From Neckera pumila (lineage: Eukaryota > Streptophyta > Bryopsida > Hypnales > Neckeraceae): 64,000 bases of DNA. The stretch spans positions 11,533,660 to 11,597,659 of the forward strand of contig OZ018414.1 of assembly GCA_963969595.1 (NCBI GenBank). Direction: 5' to 3'. Made by a program: the position numbers and the translations under genes. The number at the start of each line of letters is the position of its first letter. Within the stretch, counting starts at the first letter, position 1. Positions 1-12,269 of the stretch are shown piece after piece. Under the pieces are notes generated by a model. That model saw only the letters and a list, made by a program, of their open reading frames with translations, was not told the origin of the DNA and ran no database searches.

Positions 1-921
1 ATAATTCCTTCAAATCTTATAATCAAAAATATTATATCCAACTTCTACAAGCCTTTTGAATTAAAGCCCTCAAATCTAATTAATAGTTGGTTTTTTTATC
101 ACTTCATCAAGCATAACTTTTACACTTCAATTCCAAATGAAGACAATCATACATTTTTGAAATTACAATAGAATAGAAGTATGCTCACAAAATTTCATTC
201 CAAAACTCACAATATGCAATATGCTATGGCTCTCTCTATATATATGGCAGAACAAAATAAACTATGAAAGAAGAAAGAAGAAGAGCCTCCCTTTATTCAA
301 TCCCAAAATGGCTACATTAGCCTATATTTATGCCACATGGACACTTTTTTCTAATTGGCTATCTTTTAATTTTAACTTCATACAAATTTTTCTACACCTT
401 TATCTTAGCCACAAAATCTCTTCGGTCAACAAGTAGGTAAGTTATTTCCATCTTCTTTTCCTTCAACTTCAAGTACACAAAATAAATGAAACTATTAAAC
501 AAAGAAACAAATGAACTAAGATCTAATAGTTGTTTATTAAAAATCAAAAACAAAGTTTCGAGAAAATCCTCACTCCACCTACAAGAATTTGAAGATGTGT
601 TCAACAATAGTTGCACCATATTCTGCACAGTCTTTCTTAGTTGAAGGATTACTTGGCCTTTCTAGTCAACATTGATGACCACGCCTCCTTTTTATAGGCA
701 TGATCATCATTGAGACCCTCAAAATACCCTTCGTATGTCACTTTTTGGCTACCGAGCTTGACATATCCAACTTGTAACAAAATCACCAAACTTTGAGCAT
801 CATTTTAGAGGTTTTCATATCATTGTTACTCTACGGAAGGTTGCTTTGGCAATTGAGAAGGTCCAACTTCATCTTGTAGATGCTCATGCGCCATTACAAG
901 GTCCAACAATAGAAAAGGTTA
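1..921. other. AT-rich spacer, no gene recognised
   Basis: Only short open frames (under 80 codons) with no recognisable protein. No repeat, RNA gene or terminal inverted repeat was seen here. Confidence 0.6.
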
Positions 922-2191
922 CACTATAAGAAAACCATGTTTTTGGTGATGTTTTACCTCTAACGTGCAATGTCTGATAAAACATGAAAATTTCAAAGGA
1001 CATTTGACCCGACAAGGTAGATTTTAGTGGACGTTGCAGAGAACATTGGCTTTTTACTACAAATCTAAGTTGATGTTATCATTGACATTGACATTGTATT
1101 TGGCATGATTGAAATTATGCTGATGTTGTTTGGGATGTCCAAAAAAACATAGACTGCCAAGTCAGCAAATAGGTCCATTTTGTCTATGGATAAATTAGTA
1201 AAAATTACTACGGGCAATGATAAAATGTTGACCATATTAAAAAATTTAGGAGAAGGGCAACCACATGGCATACTTTGCAAAAAAAGGATAATGGATGGAT
1301 GTGCACCATGGATGAAAAGAGATGGTCTTTATACTGTGGGGTGGTAGGAAGTTAGACTATCCATGTGGGATATGTAAAGCAAGAGTTGTGTTCGATGTAA
1401 AATGTCTGAAATAACATGCTCCAGATGTCTGAAAAAACATCTACATGTCTGAAACAACATTTAGACGTCTAAAACAATGTCAAAACTTACAATGGTTAAG
1501 TTCCCATATTTTAATTCTCCCATATCTTTTGTTTCACCATGGACGGACAATGAAAATAAATAGGACCTATTAATCTTTCATTTTCACTAACTTTTAATGA
1601 ATGAATTCCTTCATTTTGCCATCAAAAATTCTCTTGATGGTAGATGATAAGTTTTATTTAATTCTTGTTGAATTTTTGTCATTTTGATTGTTTTTTTATT
1701 TTTTTAAATAATTCTTTTCTACTGACCTATGGTTCTAGTATGCAGCAATTGATGTCTCAAAAAACGTCTAAGTAGATGTCTAAATTGACATTTAAAAAAA
1801 TAATATTAAAATTTTTTAAACAACATAAAAGTATGCTGACAAGGCATGCCATGTTAGATATTGGCGGATCCATGTCACTTTTCCCTTGGTCCATGTCAGC
1901 AACAAATCGGATGAAATTCTTTTTCTACATGGCACTGCCCGCCCACGTGGCGCTTACGTGGAGCTGAGTTGTCCGCCAAATGGCACACTTTTGGAACTTT
2001 GAAAAAGCATGTCATGTGATGTCAAAAAAAAAAGGCCAAATTGAGCATGTTTTTTGAAAACAGCAGACGTTTTTTGCTTGTTTTCCATGACGCGATTTTA
2101 GGTGACATCTACATTGACTGTCAGACATGTTTTTCCGGACATCAGACAACGTTTTTTCAGACATCATAAAAAAAGACAGTTTTTTATAGTG
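922..2191. mobile_element. Non-autonomous CACTA (En/Spm-like) element, 1.27 kb
   Basis: The left end reads CACTATAAGAAAAC and the right end is its inverse, CAGTTTTTTATAGTG. Both ends are flanked by the 3-bp direct repeat TTA (919-921 and 2192-2194). CACTA termini with a 3-bp target duplication define the CMC/CACTA superfamily. Both subterminal regions carry many copies of a motif close to ATGTCTGAAAAAACAT: on the left around 970-990 and 1400-1480, on the right, partly inverted, around 1750-1790 and 2115-2165. This is the arrangement expected of transposase-binding subterminal repeats. The longest internal frame is about 70 codons, so the element carries no transposase. Confidence 0.88.
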
Positions 2192-3001
2192 TTAATTATG
2201 CAATTGCGACCAAGAAAGTTCAAACTCAAGCTTATATTGAGGCTCTGCATCTTGGAACTCCAAAAGAATCTTCTAATTTGACATATTGATACTCAAAAAT
2301 GTGAAAATGGAGTGAATTGAATATAAAAGCAGTGAAACCCTATAGCTTTGAAAGATTAGACCAAATGGATGAAGCTGTCAAATTGCTTTCTTCCTTTAAT
2401 AGTTGGCTTATACATACCAATGAGAAGGCAATCCATCATTTTAAAGTCACTTCAAGTAATGCCATCTTTTTCTTTGTATTAGTATAATCAAAATTCATTG
2501 AAATAACATATAAATATAAATATTCATGTGATGTATACATTTGCAATGTAATAGCATGTTGCTCAAATTATATTGGAACACCATTGATTTGCTCCTCACT
2601 AGCTTTTTTTATATGAAATTACAAAGAAGAATCAATCATGATATCTCATAAGATTTTTTTTAATTGAATTAAATCAAGAAATATAAGAAATAATACAATA
2701 AATTGAAAAGTGAATTCAAGGGGTGCAAAATACTAGCATGTGAATTGGCAGGTCCCTAGGCTTCTTTATATTGAGCTCCTCAGTAGTCTATCTATCCTCC
2801 CTCAAGAAGCAATTTATTGTTGTTAAAGATGAGCCCAATTTCCCTTCAACAAAATAATGCTTCTAACTCATCAGATGAGCTATTTGTTTCCTAAAAAAAT
2901 TTGTAATTCACGATAGTTGGAGCTTCAAGTTAGCGCACACCAAAAAATAATGGCAATAACATCAAATAAGATCCATCCAAACAATGGAAAATTTGGCGAC
3001 C
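2192..3001. other. AT-rich spacer
   Basis: No coding region, RNA gene or repeat end recognised between the CACTA element and the next TIR element. Confidence 0.5.
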
Positions 3002-3005
3002 TTGA

Positions 3006-3854
3006 CCCCTAAAGGACCAAGGCATTTTCTGGCTCCAAAACCACTGAAAACTGCCATTTCTACTGCGATCATTCAAGAAACAAAAAAAACTTTTTTTTAA
3101 GAATCCAACCGTAGGATCTTGTACTTCACTTGTCTTAGATCATGTGGTAAAAATTTCATGAAGTTTGATTATACGAAATTGGAAGATATTAGCATTTGAA
3201 GTTGGAAAAAGAAGTTTTTTGAACTGTTTTCTGCAATTTCAGATGACTTTGACAGCCATTTGTGGATTTTTTTTGCACTACACACCATAAAGTTAAATTT
3301 TTTTATGTTGAACATTTGAGTTGAAATTTGGGGAATTTTTTTTCAGAATGTCAAACCTTGATTTTCACATATATAAAAATTATTATATTGAAGTAGGTCC
3401 AAAATTGAACAAAACACTAAATTGTTAGTAGCTCTTAGGTGGAATTAAAAAAATATAATCCCAATGGTGAGATTGTTCTTGCAAACAAACTTGACCTTGT
3501 CAAAAAAATTAATTTGAAAAAATTTGAAAATTGCATTCAAATATGAATTCTATAAGTTGTTTTTTGAAGAAGATGCTTAAATTGCCCAAAAAACAAGATT
3601 GTCCATAACTTTCTCATTATTAGTCCAAATCATTCTTCTGTTTGTTTTTTTCTGCCCGGCAAACTGCTTTAATGCTTTAGGATGCCATAACTTTTGCTCT
3701 TGGGCACCGATTGAAAAAAAAATTATATTTTTAGAAAGTTTATGTGATTTCCTATCTTCCATAAAAGTTTCAAAAAATCAGGTCAAAATTTGAGGCCATA
3801 CGGGCTTGTCCAAAATTCCAAGTGTCCTTTGAGGGGACTTTGGTCCTTTAGGGG
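3006..3854 (-). mobile_element. TTAA-type TIR element, family B (849 bp)
   Basis: The left terminus is CCCCTAAAGGACCAAGG and the right terminus is its inverse, CTTTGGTCCTTTAGGGG. The flanks are TTGA (3002-3005) and TTAA (3855-3858), which fits a TTAA duplication with one substitution. Most of the interior is clearly related, in inverted orientation, to the copy at 31927-32850; the shared stretch reading CGGTGCCC(A/G)(A/G)GAGCAAAAG is an example. There is no long open frame, so it is non-autonomous. Strand is given relative to the copy at 31927. Confidence 0.8.
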
Positions 3855-3858
3855 TTAA

Positions 3859-5150
3859 ATTCACCTTATTGTTATTCCTTGTAGCACCAACATTGCAACT
3901 TTCTTCTAAAAGTATTATTCTCACAAAATTTTTTACTTGCACCTTGTTTGCCAATCATGGCGATGAAAAATTTGAAACTTCCAAGTCAAAAATCTAAATG
4001 CAGATTCAAGAAATGTCTTCCAAATGTGTGCAAAGCTGTCTAGAACTTTGCCCAATTGTTGCCCTATTTGCTCCACTTGAGATTAAGATTTGTTGGAGGT
4101 CTAGTGTGAGAATATCTATACGGATTTCTTGATACTACCATACAATCAAGGAAAGGGCTTCATCTGGCTTCTCTATACCTATGATTCAAGAAACTGTTGC
4201 CAAAATCATATATGGAGATGGACAATTTTTTGTCAGCAAACACCTCTGAACTTCTTGAAATGGCTTTGTGATTGCCAAAAAAAACAATGAAAAAGACACA
4301 TTATAGCAAGAGTCAGACATACACAAACACAAAGGAGAACAAGAGCAAAACAAAGTAAGGATGGAGCAACAAGCAAGAATGACAAAGCAATTAGCAAAAA
4401 AAACTTGGCTTGAGCGCCCAACACAAGTGCAATTGCTTGCTTGCCAATAATGGCTTAATTTGAAAAAATGTTGCTTACTTAGGATTCCTTGCAGTGATTT
4501 GTTTCCAGTGGCCTCAACCCAGTCAATACTGGTAGACATGGCCAAGTGTCCAATGGAAGATTCTTCCAAAATTCAGCCCAAGGGGTTAGGTATGTTGTTT
4601 AAGGGTTAAGCTTTCAAGATGTTGTCTTTAAAAAGCTACAAACTTTTAGTTTTAGTATTTATTTAAAATAATTAAATAGACTAAAAATAGGATTTCAAAG
4701 TCAAATCTAATTACATTTATAATCAAAAACTATTTGAAATTAGTATTTGACTTCAAAATGCCCCACAAGCTTACAATGTTCTTTACAAGTTCAAAATTGA
4801 ATTAAAGTAATTCCATGATTAAAGGACAAATATCCAGAATACTAAAACTAATCTTGTAATATTATTGAAGCATACCAAACCTGCCTACAATTAGCACTTT
4901 ACTCACTAATATAGACAAGGTGTCCATAATCTAAGACCATGTAGAAAACAACATTTTCAATTAGTTCAAAATTACAACACATATTAAAATATAGTTCCGA
5001 CCTAGAATTATTTTTTTATCCTCACAATGATAATATAGTCTACTTCTAAGATTGTTAATATTGTAATAAAATTCTCTCCACCTAACTACTTATAATTATT
5101 GTATTTGGCTATCAAGATTAGCAATTCCTACCAAAGACTCCGGCAAATAT
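3859..5150. other. Spacer with no recognised gene
   Basis: The open frame at 4186-4569 (-) has no recognised domain and lies in low-complexity AT-rich sequence. No other structure was seen. Confidence 0.45.
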
Positions 5151-5154
5151 TTAA

Positions 5155-6451
5155 CCTCTAAATGCCCAATCAACCTTTTCATTGTCATTATCCCCCGCAT
5201 TATCTAACTTCAAGGTTTGCCCCAATCCTCTTTTCCAAAAAAGATTATTTTTGAAATTTCACATTTCACTCATATAGTTCATTAAGTCGGTGGCTTTCTA
5301 TAGCCAAAAAATACTGTAGACTTGAACAAAAACTCCAAAGTCAAACACTCCAAGAAATGCTCATTGTAGACTGTCTAAAGAAAAAAAACTGGGCAATCAA
5401 AGTCCATCCCAAGAAAAAAATTCCATAGGTAGACCAATTGGCAGCACTACAAGAAAACAAGGCTATAAACAACTTGACTACAATGACAATGACTATGATT
5501 GCAAAATCATTGCAAAATGATTGTTTATAGTCATTTTGCATTTATTTTGCAGTCACAGTCATTGTGGTTAAGTTGTTTGTATCCTAGTTTTCTTGTAGTG
5601 CAAAAGGTTGATTGGTTGGAACATACACTAGTGGTAAATGGGCACGGTCAAATGAAATTTTTATTTTTCCAATGTACTTCACTTGATTGCAAGACTTTAA
5701 AAACAACCTTATATTGCTCCAATCTTTGTGAAAATTAGGACACATTCTTAATTACTATACTTTACTAGTAGCTTTGGCAATAAATAAATAAATATACATA
5801 CTTGAATTTTTTAAATTACAATTTCTAAGTGCCTAATTAGTGGAAATTAATTCAAATGAAGTAAATTCCAAGTTCTTTTATTACAATATACTAGTCATGT
5901 CTTCAAGGTTAACATATTGTGCAGATTGAGACTACCTTTACAGTCTTATGATGCTCTAAATAGCAAGTGTATAGTTTGAGTGTAGAATAATAATTGACTC
6001 AAATGTCCCTATCCATGTAAAAGTAAATTCCTTTTATTCTTGTTTGAGATGTGTAAAATATGACAAATTCTTCTTATTCTTATTGAACCATATTTTTTAA
6101 TTTCAAATAAATATTAGGTGTATGAATGCCAAAGCTGCTAGTAGGTACAATATTCATAATTGCATTTGGTCAATAATGGCAAACTCCTCTTTTGTGAAAA
6201 TTTAAAATATAGGCCCACAAAATCATTATACATGGAAAATTGTTGTTGTTTTTAAAAATCAAACTTTGATTGAAGATATTTTAAAATCCATACAGTCAAA
6301 ATTTTGAAAATTAAAGAAAAGAAAAGTTTGATAGTGTTGAATACGAGAGTTAGCTTTAATTTTATTTATTTATTTTTAAAATAAAAATATTTACATTTGC
6401 GGCAATTTGCAGGTGGTTTTGGAGGGAAGATATCCCTTAGGCATTTAGGTG
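5155..6451. mobile_element. TTAA-flanked TIR element (1.3 kb) carrying a nested small element
   Basis: The left end is CCTCTAAATGCCC and the right end is inverted GGCATTTAGGTG. TTAA lies immediately outside both ends (5151-5154 and 6452-6455). The termini resemble those of the copy at 13358-13994 (CCCCTAAATGCCC). No transposase frame is present. A separate CACTA-ended element lies inside it at 5445-5600. Confidence 0.68.
5445..5600. mobile_element. CACTA-ended MITE (156 bp), near-palindromic
   Basis: It starts CACTACAAGAAAAC and ends GTTTTCTTGTAGTG. The inverted similarity continues inward (GTTTATAG / CTATAAAC, CAATGAC motifs), so most of it can fold back. The flanking trinucleotides CAG and CAA do not match exactly, so the target duplication is imperfect. 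It is inserted inside the TTAA-flanked element 5155-6451. Confidence 0.75.
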
Positions 6452-6455
6452 TTAA

Positions 6456-7364
6456 TTAAAGTTCTAAAACTATATTAATAGATGCTAAAATTAAGACTAT
6501 TCCTTCAAAATCTTTATTTTTTCTATACAACTTTTTAAAAATTCGTAGTAATTTGGCATTTATTTTAGCTTGATAGCTGAATATGTTTTGGTAACATCCA
6601 AAAATCACCAAAACATTTTAATTTTATTGAAAGCCTACATAACTTAGCCAAATTGATTTACCTCCAAATAGACTCTATGGCATTGTATACTCACCAATAT
6701 TATTCTTACTTTTATTATTGAAAGCCTTGAGCCCTTGATGAATGTTCAAGTGACTAAATCCAAAAAATCTTTAAATCAAAACAATTGGTTAGTATAAAAT
6801 ATCTAAAGATGTCACAATACAATTAAAGAGTCTCCAACAACCAACCCTTTTGAAGGGGGCACTATGAGGTCAAAATGCACCTATTAAAAAAATTCTCTAC
6901 TTTTTGCTAGATGAAAGTAGATTTTTTTTGCCAAAAAAATTCTAGTTCTATTTAAAATGTGGATGAATTTGCAAATTTTGGATGAAAAAATATATGAACA
7001 CAATAGAAAACTATTTTCTGGTTCAAAAGATGGTTGAGTGTAGAAATACAATGTTTCACCAAATTTTAAGTGTCTGACATCCTAACATATTTTCAACAAG
7101 TAAAAAAAGGCATGCTCGCAACCAAGTCCCAGCTCTAAAACATCCCTTTACACCAAACCTATATACTAAAATCGTAAAGAATATGCACCTAAAACAAATA
7201 TTGTTTCTCAAAATAACAATTCTAAATACATTTCAAAATGAATAATGAAAGCAAAAGTAAATGCAATTGGTTTGAGAATTTTTAGGATATGTATGAATAG
7301 ACTACAAACTTTCAAAGTTGAGGTCATAGGAACACCTATTATTGATACTAAATTACCCTTAATT
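6456..7364. other. Spacer; contains a weak dispersed repeat
   Basis: No gene was seen. The stretch around 7285-7345 (ACTACAAACTTTCAAAGT followed by a CACCTATT motif) is related to 50158-50200, so it is part of an unnamed dispersed repeat. Confidence 0.45.
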
Positions 7365-7390
7365 TACTACAAGAGAAAAGGATGTTTTAA

Positions 7391-8523
7391 CCCCTAAAAG
7401 ACCAATAAGCATTTTTTGGTAACATAGCAATTTTGGGCAGGCTGGTGTAAATGGGGACTTGCATATTTTAGGTTGAAATTTTAATAGAAGGTGTGGACAA
7501 GGAATATCTTCATATGCACTAAATTTTGATGACATTTGGAAATATGAGTAAAAAGTTATGACCTGATATGTTATTTTTTTTGTAAATGGGTAGTTTGAGT
7601 ACATTAAAAAAATCATTTTTTTGAAAAACAAAAATTTAAAACTGGTATTTTAGATTTGTAAATATGTGGAAAACTTTGAATCATTCCATTTTGATCAATG
7701 AGATGAAAGTTCTAAAGAATTTTTGTTTGCGTGCAGTTTTGGATTCTCTTTTCTAAAATAAACTTTGAAGTTCTTTATTTGACTCAATTTTCAATATTTT
7801 TTGAAGAAAATAAAATCATAACATTGTCTATTACAACATGCAACCATTGGGATTGGTATCTTTTAATTCTATAATGAAATTCTTAACAATTTTGTATTTT
7901 GAATTATTCTCTATTTCTTTCTACACACTGTTTGTTGTACAGTACAATTCCAAATGATATGAAAATTTTCAAGCATGTAGCCAACTTGTCTAGGAAAATG
8001 AATAAAATGAAGCACCGCCATTTTGGACATTTTTTGTAGAAAAGTGAGCTTGTGAAGTACAACCACTACAAGAGAATGGGGTGTTTTAAGTGAATTTTTA
8101 AATATAGTCCTAAACACAAGGTTTTAAATAATGACCTTTAAAGCAATTTTCAACAAAATTTTACTAGAAATATATGTGTTTCTAGTCAAATTTTGCTGAA
8201 ATTAGCCTTAAAGGTCATTACTTAAAACCTTATGTCTAGGACTATACTTAAAAACTCACTTAAAACACCCCATTATCTTGTAGTGAGCTCCTTTGTTTTT
8301 AGCAGGGCCAAAAAAAGGACTTCAGTGACTTTGAATGCTCATATATTATAATCTACGCAATTGAAATTTCTGAACTTTTTACTATATGTTTTCAACTTAG
8401 CATACTACAAGATCTTCTGGTTGCATGCATTAAATTTATTTTTCTTCAAAAATTTGGTATTTGTACTACAAATGGCAATTTTCAAGCATTTTTGGTGAAA
8501 ATATAGTCATGGAATTTTAGACG
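7391..8523 (+). mobile_element. TTAA-type TIR element, family A, inside a MITE
   Basis: It begins CCCCTAAAAGACCAA and ends GGAATTTTAGACG, with exact TTAA on each side (7387-7390 and 8524-8527). It is homologous over most of its length to 46236-47169 and, inverted, to 47889-48814. Shared landmarks are the TTTTGGGCAG region near the left end, AACTTTGAAG in the middle and TTTTTGGTGAAAA near the right end. A 222-bp MITE (8064-8285) is inserted within it. No transposase is encoded. Confidence 0.87.
8064..8285 (+). mobile_element. CACTA-type MITE (222 bp) nested in a TTAA element
   Basis: Its termini are CACTACAAGAGAATGGGGTG and the near-inverse ending CATTATCTTGTAGTG. The terminal inverted repeats extend about 70 bp through TTTTAAGTGA and TAGTCCTA motifs. 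The flanking trinucleotides are AAC and AGC, a one-mismatch duplication. It is the same family as 27448-27624, 28536-28674, 32897-33100 and the split copy at 7365/8580. Confidence 0.85.
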
Positions 8524-8583
8524 TTAAGTATAGTCCCAGTAGCATAATCCTTACTTAAAACCTCCCTTTCTTGTGTAGTGATT

Positions 8584-9398
8584 GGACATCTTTGAAGTAC
8601 AAAATGCTTCAACTCTTATTGGTTGCTTCAAATAATTCTTGCATCTTCCATTGGTTCTTTTTTAAAACTAATGCTAAGTTTGAACAAACACTCTGTTATA
8701 TGGTAATAAATCCATTTCCAAATCCATTCCCAATGTTGAATCCTATTTTTGAATCCATTTTCGATTAGTTGATAATTCAATTGAACTTTCATTCCTTGAA
8801 TTACTAATTTTTGAAGAATAGATGTGGACAAGTTTAGGGACACTCATAGGTGCCTACTACCCTTTCACTTCAAACATTCATATAAAAAAATTAAAAATTA
8901 ATAGAATAGAAAAAGATTAAAAAATTTCTAGTGGCCCTTTCTTTCTCCATAAGGCTACTCAACACAAATTAAACAATTACAGCTCTTGATAATAGAAGGG
9001 GGAAAATTCTTGAAAGAGTCAAAAATAGATTTAATTACCTTATTTGGATCAGTGAGCGGCTAGAAAAAATTCCAAATATATTACAGTGTTTTTTTGGCGA
9101 TGTATTGTCAAATTGCACCAAAATAATGGTCCTTGCACCAAGCCTATAGAACAAAACAGTTCTAAAGGGGCGGAAATTCCCCTAAAAATTTTAAATTAAA
9201 AAAAAAGAAATTGGATGAAATCGCCAGATTTTGGATGAAAACGGAATTGTAAATATGTGATATTTGCTAATGTTTTATTTTCTATCCAACATGTGGATGA
9301 ATGTTGAAGTTCGGAGCACCACTATAACATTCAATAATGCCACTTTGGCACTTCATAAAAAATGAAAAAAATGAAATCTGATCTATTCTAGATGGCTG
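8584..9398. other. AT-rich upstream region of the translocator gene
   Basis: No gene or clear promoter element was recognised. AT-rich spacer changes to GC-richer sequence near 9400, where the transcribed region of the next gene probably begins. Confidence 0.5.
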
Positions 9399-9520
9399 GT
9401 GTTGCAAAAGGGTGAGGAATACCGCTTAAAACCATTCCCGTCCCGTTCCCATATCCCGTTCCCTTCCAGGTTCCCCTCTCCAGTTCCCTTGACCGTCTCT
9501 CCCGCGGCCTCTCGCGGCCG

Positions 9521-10897
9521 TTGGAAGAGGAGAGCTCCCCACATACACCCGCAAACGCCTTCGCCCATCGCCACTTCGTCCCGCAGATGCTTTGCCTTCG
9601 CTCGACGAAGATGGCGATGGCGGGCAGTTTGCGCATGGAGCTTCACCCCCATTCCACCCAGCCCCAGCTTTTCCACGCCTTGCCACACCCTGGAATCGGA
9701 GCCACTACTCTTCGCCATCGCCATCGCCAAGCCCCAACATCGAATCTCACCACCTCCGCTCTCGCTCGGCCCTTGCGCGTTTCTCGATCTTCTTCTTTCT
9801 TGCCCCCTTGGAATCTCCAGCAGAATGTGTCCATCAACAAGAGGCAACGGAGGTTCAGCGTCGTCGTGCGCGCTTCGAGCTCCGATGGGCAGGCGCAAGG
9901 GGATGCGGGGAGTAGCCTGGAAGCTGCGCAAGCTGGAGTTGGAGTTTCCGAGGATTCCCCCGAGTCGAAGCTGGCGGAAACCCTCATGCTGGGATCTCTC
10001 TTTGCTCTCTGGTACATGTTCAACATTTGCTTCAACATTTACAACAAGCAGGTGCTCAAGGTCTTTCCTTTCCCTATCACCATAACCAGTTTGCAATTCG
10101 CGGTGGGCGCCGTGGTCGCGTCTCTGATGTGGTTGACGGGGTTACACAAGAGACCCACTATTAGCGTCGCGCAGCTCAAATTGATTCTTCCCTTGGCGTG
10201 CGTGCACACGCTCGGGAACTTGTTCACGAACATGAGTTTAGGCAAAGTGGCGGTGTCGTTCACGCACACGATTAAAGCCATGGAGCCTTTCTTCTCGGTT
10301 CTCCTGTCGGCGCTGTTCTTGGGGGAGAATCCGAACCCTTTGGTAGTAGCGAGTCTCGTGCCTATTGTAGGAGGAGTTGCATTGGCGTCGTTAACTGAAG
10401 CTTCGTTCAATTGGGCGGGGTTTTTGAGCGCCATGGCTTCGAATGTCACGTTTCAGTCGAGGAATGTGCTGAGCAAGAAGTTCATGGTGAAGAAAGAAGG
10501 CTCTTTGGATAACATCAACTTGTTTTCGATTATCACGATCATGTCGTTTTTCCTGCTGCTTCCGACTACACTTTTTGTTGAGGGCGTGAAGTTTACACCG
10601 AGAGCGTTGGCTGCTGCGGGTTTGGATGTGAAAGTGGTGGCGACGAGGGCATTGATCGCAGGCCTTTGCTTCCATTCGTACCAGCAAGTTTCTTACATGA
10701 TTTTGGCGAAGGTTTCCCCGGTGACGCATTCGGTTGGAAATTGTGTGAAGAGGGTGATCGTCATCGTGACCTCAGTTTTGTTCTTCCGGACGCCAGTGTC
10801 GACCGTCAATGGCTTGGGAACGGCCGTGGCTTTGGGGGGTGTTTTTGCGTACTCGCGAGTCAAGGGCAAGAAGGGAGACACGAAGAAGACGAATTAA
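9521..10897 (+). CDS. PPT: Plastid phosphoenolpyruvate/phosphate translocator, intronless
   Basis: This inner-envelope antiporter exchanges phosphoenolpyruvate for inorganic phosphate, feeding the plastid shikimate and fatty-acid pathways. The 458-codon frame has a Ser/Arg/Pro-rich transit peptide. VVVRA-SSS at residues 114-121 looks like a stromal cleavage site after Ala118. The hydrophobic TPT/EamA-type domain spans about 154-446. Family motifs are clear: [10 protein letters not shown] (171-180), [11 protein letters not shown] (248-258) and HSVGNCVKR (403-411). Lys252, Lys410 and Arg411 fall where related translocators bind the phosphate group. The sequence is much closer to the PEP class than to triose- or glucose-phosphate translocators. 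The start is uncertain: Met1 gives an acidic MEEESS leader, and Met23 (9587) or Met31 (9611) would be more typical of a transit peptide. The whole domain is one exon, whereas the flowering-plant genes I recall have several introns. It has no close neighbour on its strand. Confidence 0.94.
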   Translation: MEEESSPHTPANAFAHRHFVPQMLCLRSTKMAMAGSLRMELHPHSTQPQLFHALPHPGIGATTLRHRHRQAPTSNLTTSALARPLRVSRSSSFLPPWNLQQNVSINKRQRRFSVVVRASSSDGQAQGDAGSSLEAAQAGVGVSEDSPESKLAETLMLGSLFALWYMFNICFNIYNKQVLKVFPFPITITSLQFAVGAVVASLMWLTGLHKRPTISVAQLKLILPLACVHTLGNLFTNMSLGKVAVSFTHTIKAMEPFFSVLLSALFLGENPNPLVVASLVPIVGGVALASLTEASFNWAGFLSAMASNVTFQSRNVLSKKFMVKKEGSLDNINLFSIITIMSFFLLLPTTLFVEGVKFTPRALAAAGLDVKVVATRALIAGLCFHSYQQVSYMILAKVSPVTHSVGNCVKRVIVIVTSVLFFRTPVSTVNGLGTAVALGGVFAYSRVKGKKGDTKKTN

Positions 10898-10980
10898 ATC
10901 TTTAGGGCTTAACCTTTCAATTGGGATTGAAAATGTTAGGGTACACGATCTAGGGTTTATCACGGGTACACTCTGGAAGG

Positions 10981-10986
10981 AATAAA
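10981..10986 (+). terminator. Possible polyadenylation signal of the translocator gene
   Basis: AATAAA lies 84 bases after the stop codon of the translocator frame, a normal distance for a short 3' UTR. Only the hexamer supports this call. Confidence 0.4.
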
Positions 10987-12269
10987 GTTGGAGGACCAGG
11001 AAGGAAAGGACCACAGGGAGTGCAACATTAGAATGTAGCGCAGCCACATGAAGTTTGGAGCTTTCGGCCAACTGGGAGGTATCAATCAATCAATTGCTGA
11101 AGGATTGAGGGATTGCAGTCCCTTCTCGCTTCACTGTAGTGCTTGCTGTGGTAAGCCCTTGTTCTCCGACATTGTCCAGTTTATACATCATCGTACATTA
11201 AATTTGGGGTTCAGATTCTGTGTTTGCAGTATGGAGTATCGATACTCTATTGCATGGATTGAAAGGTTTAGACTTGCCAAGGAGGAGGCTTTCAAGAGTC
11301 TGTGTGAGTTTTGATGATCTGAAAGCGGAATTTGGACATACGGTACTCTCATTGTCTATGAATTGTAAAGCAGAATTTGGGGTGATCTCTGGTCTTATCT
11401 TTGGCTTTGGATCACTCTAGTGTAGTCAAAGTTATGTTGGATCCGACTGCACAGGATGTTGGCCACTTACCTCATTTGCCTTCGGAGGACTTGATGTAGA
11501 GGATATTAACCCTTGAAGCATTTTAACTGGTGTAGGAGTGTGATTTTTGGAGATCAGTATAGAGCTGTGGGAGAGATCTTTGATTGCAAGAACCAAATCG
11601 TTTGAGATCTCGCTATGTTTGAATTTCTTATGCAATTTCAAAGTCAAGAGTTGTAGGCCCCTATTAGTGACAGTCGACAACCCCACTTTCATTCAAAGAT
11701 CAGTGGCAAGAGACATTTAGAGACATGTAGAGTCCTGCTTACACCATTTGCCATTAAGTCCAACTAAGTGTCTGTCTGATTAGAGGCGTTGCTGATGGGA
11801 GCAGGGGTCAGTGTAAGAGACGGGATCAGATCCATAACAGCATTAATATCCTCTACCTTGATGAAAATTGTAATTTGTGGGGCTGATTCTGGTTCGTTAG
11901 AATGTGGAATTTGATCATTACGGATGTGCGTGGCTGATTGCGCGCAGCGTTAATATAGTGCATTTTCGAAGCTACAGGTTGGCAGTGTTGGTAACGCTGT
12001 AAGAATCGTGCTTCAAAGGACATTACCTCTTGACGAGCAAACAATTCTTCCACAACAAACGAGCAGTTCAAGTGTCATGGTCCACCCTCCACAATGAAAG
12101 AAGTAACTCTGTTTTTGTGATAATGTATCACTGGAAATTCTGGTGGTCATTAGAACTTGCAGTGTTGGAAATTGGCAACGTGGAAAATTGGGTGAAAGAG
12201 TGCTTTGTTGATCGGTTGTAAATCCCATAGAGAACATATCAATTTTGCAATGAAGAGGACCCTTTCTAA
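10987..12269. other. Spacer downstream of the translocator, no gene recognised
   Basis: Base composition is more even than in the AT-rich spacers, and part may be 3' UTR. Short frames here (for example 11048-11314 +, 11432-11692 -) show no known domain. Confidence 0.45.

Larger units (their letters stand above)
7365..8580 (+). mobile_element. CACTA-type MITE split by a TTAA element
   Basis: The left half (7365-7390) matches the start of the MITE at 27448: ACTACAAGAGAA, then GGATGTTTTAA. The right half (8528-8580) continues that family's sequence with GTATAGTCCCAGTA and ends in the terminus TTGTGTAGTG. The outer flanks are a perfect 3-bp duplication, ATT (7362-7364 and 8581-8583). The two halves are separated by the TTAA element at 7391-8523, which inserted at the MITE's own TTAA. 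Confidence 0.87.

Noticed and set aside
11496..11856. 14-bp inverted repeat (GTAGAGGATATTAA) 330 bp apart
   Set aside because: Similarity does not extend and there is no flanking duplication; it may be chance.
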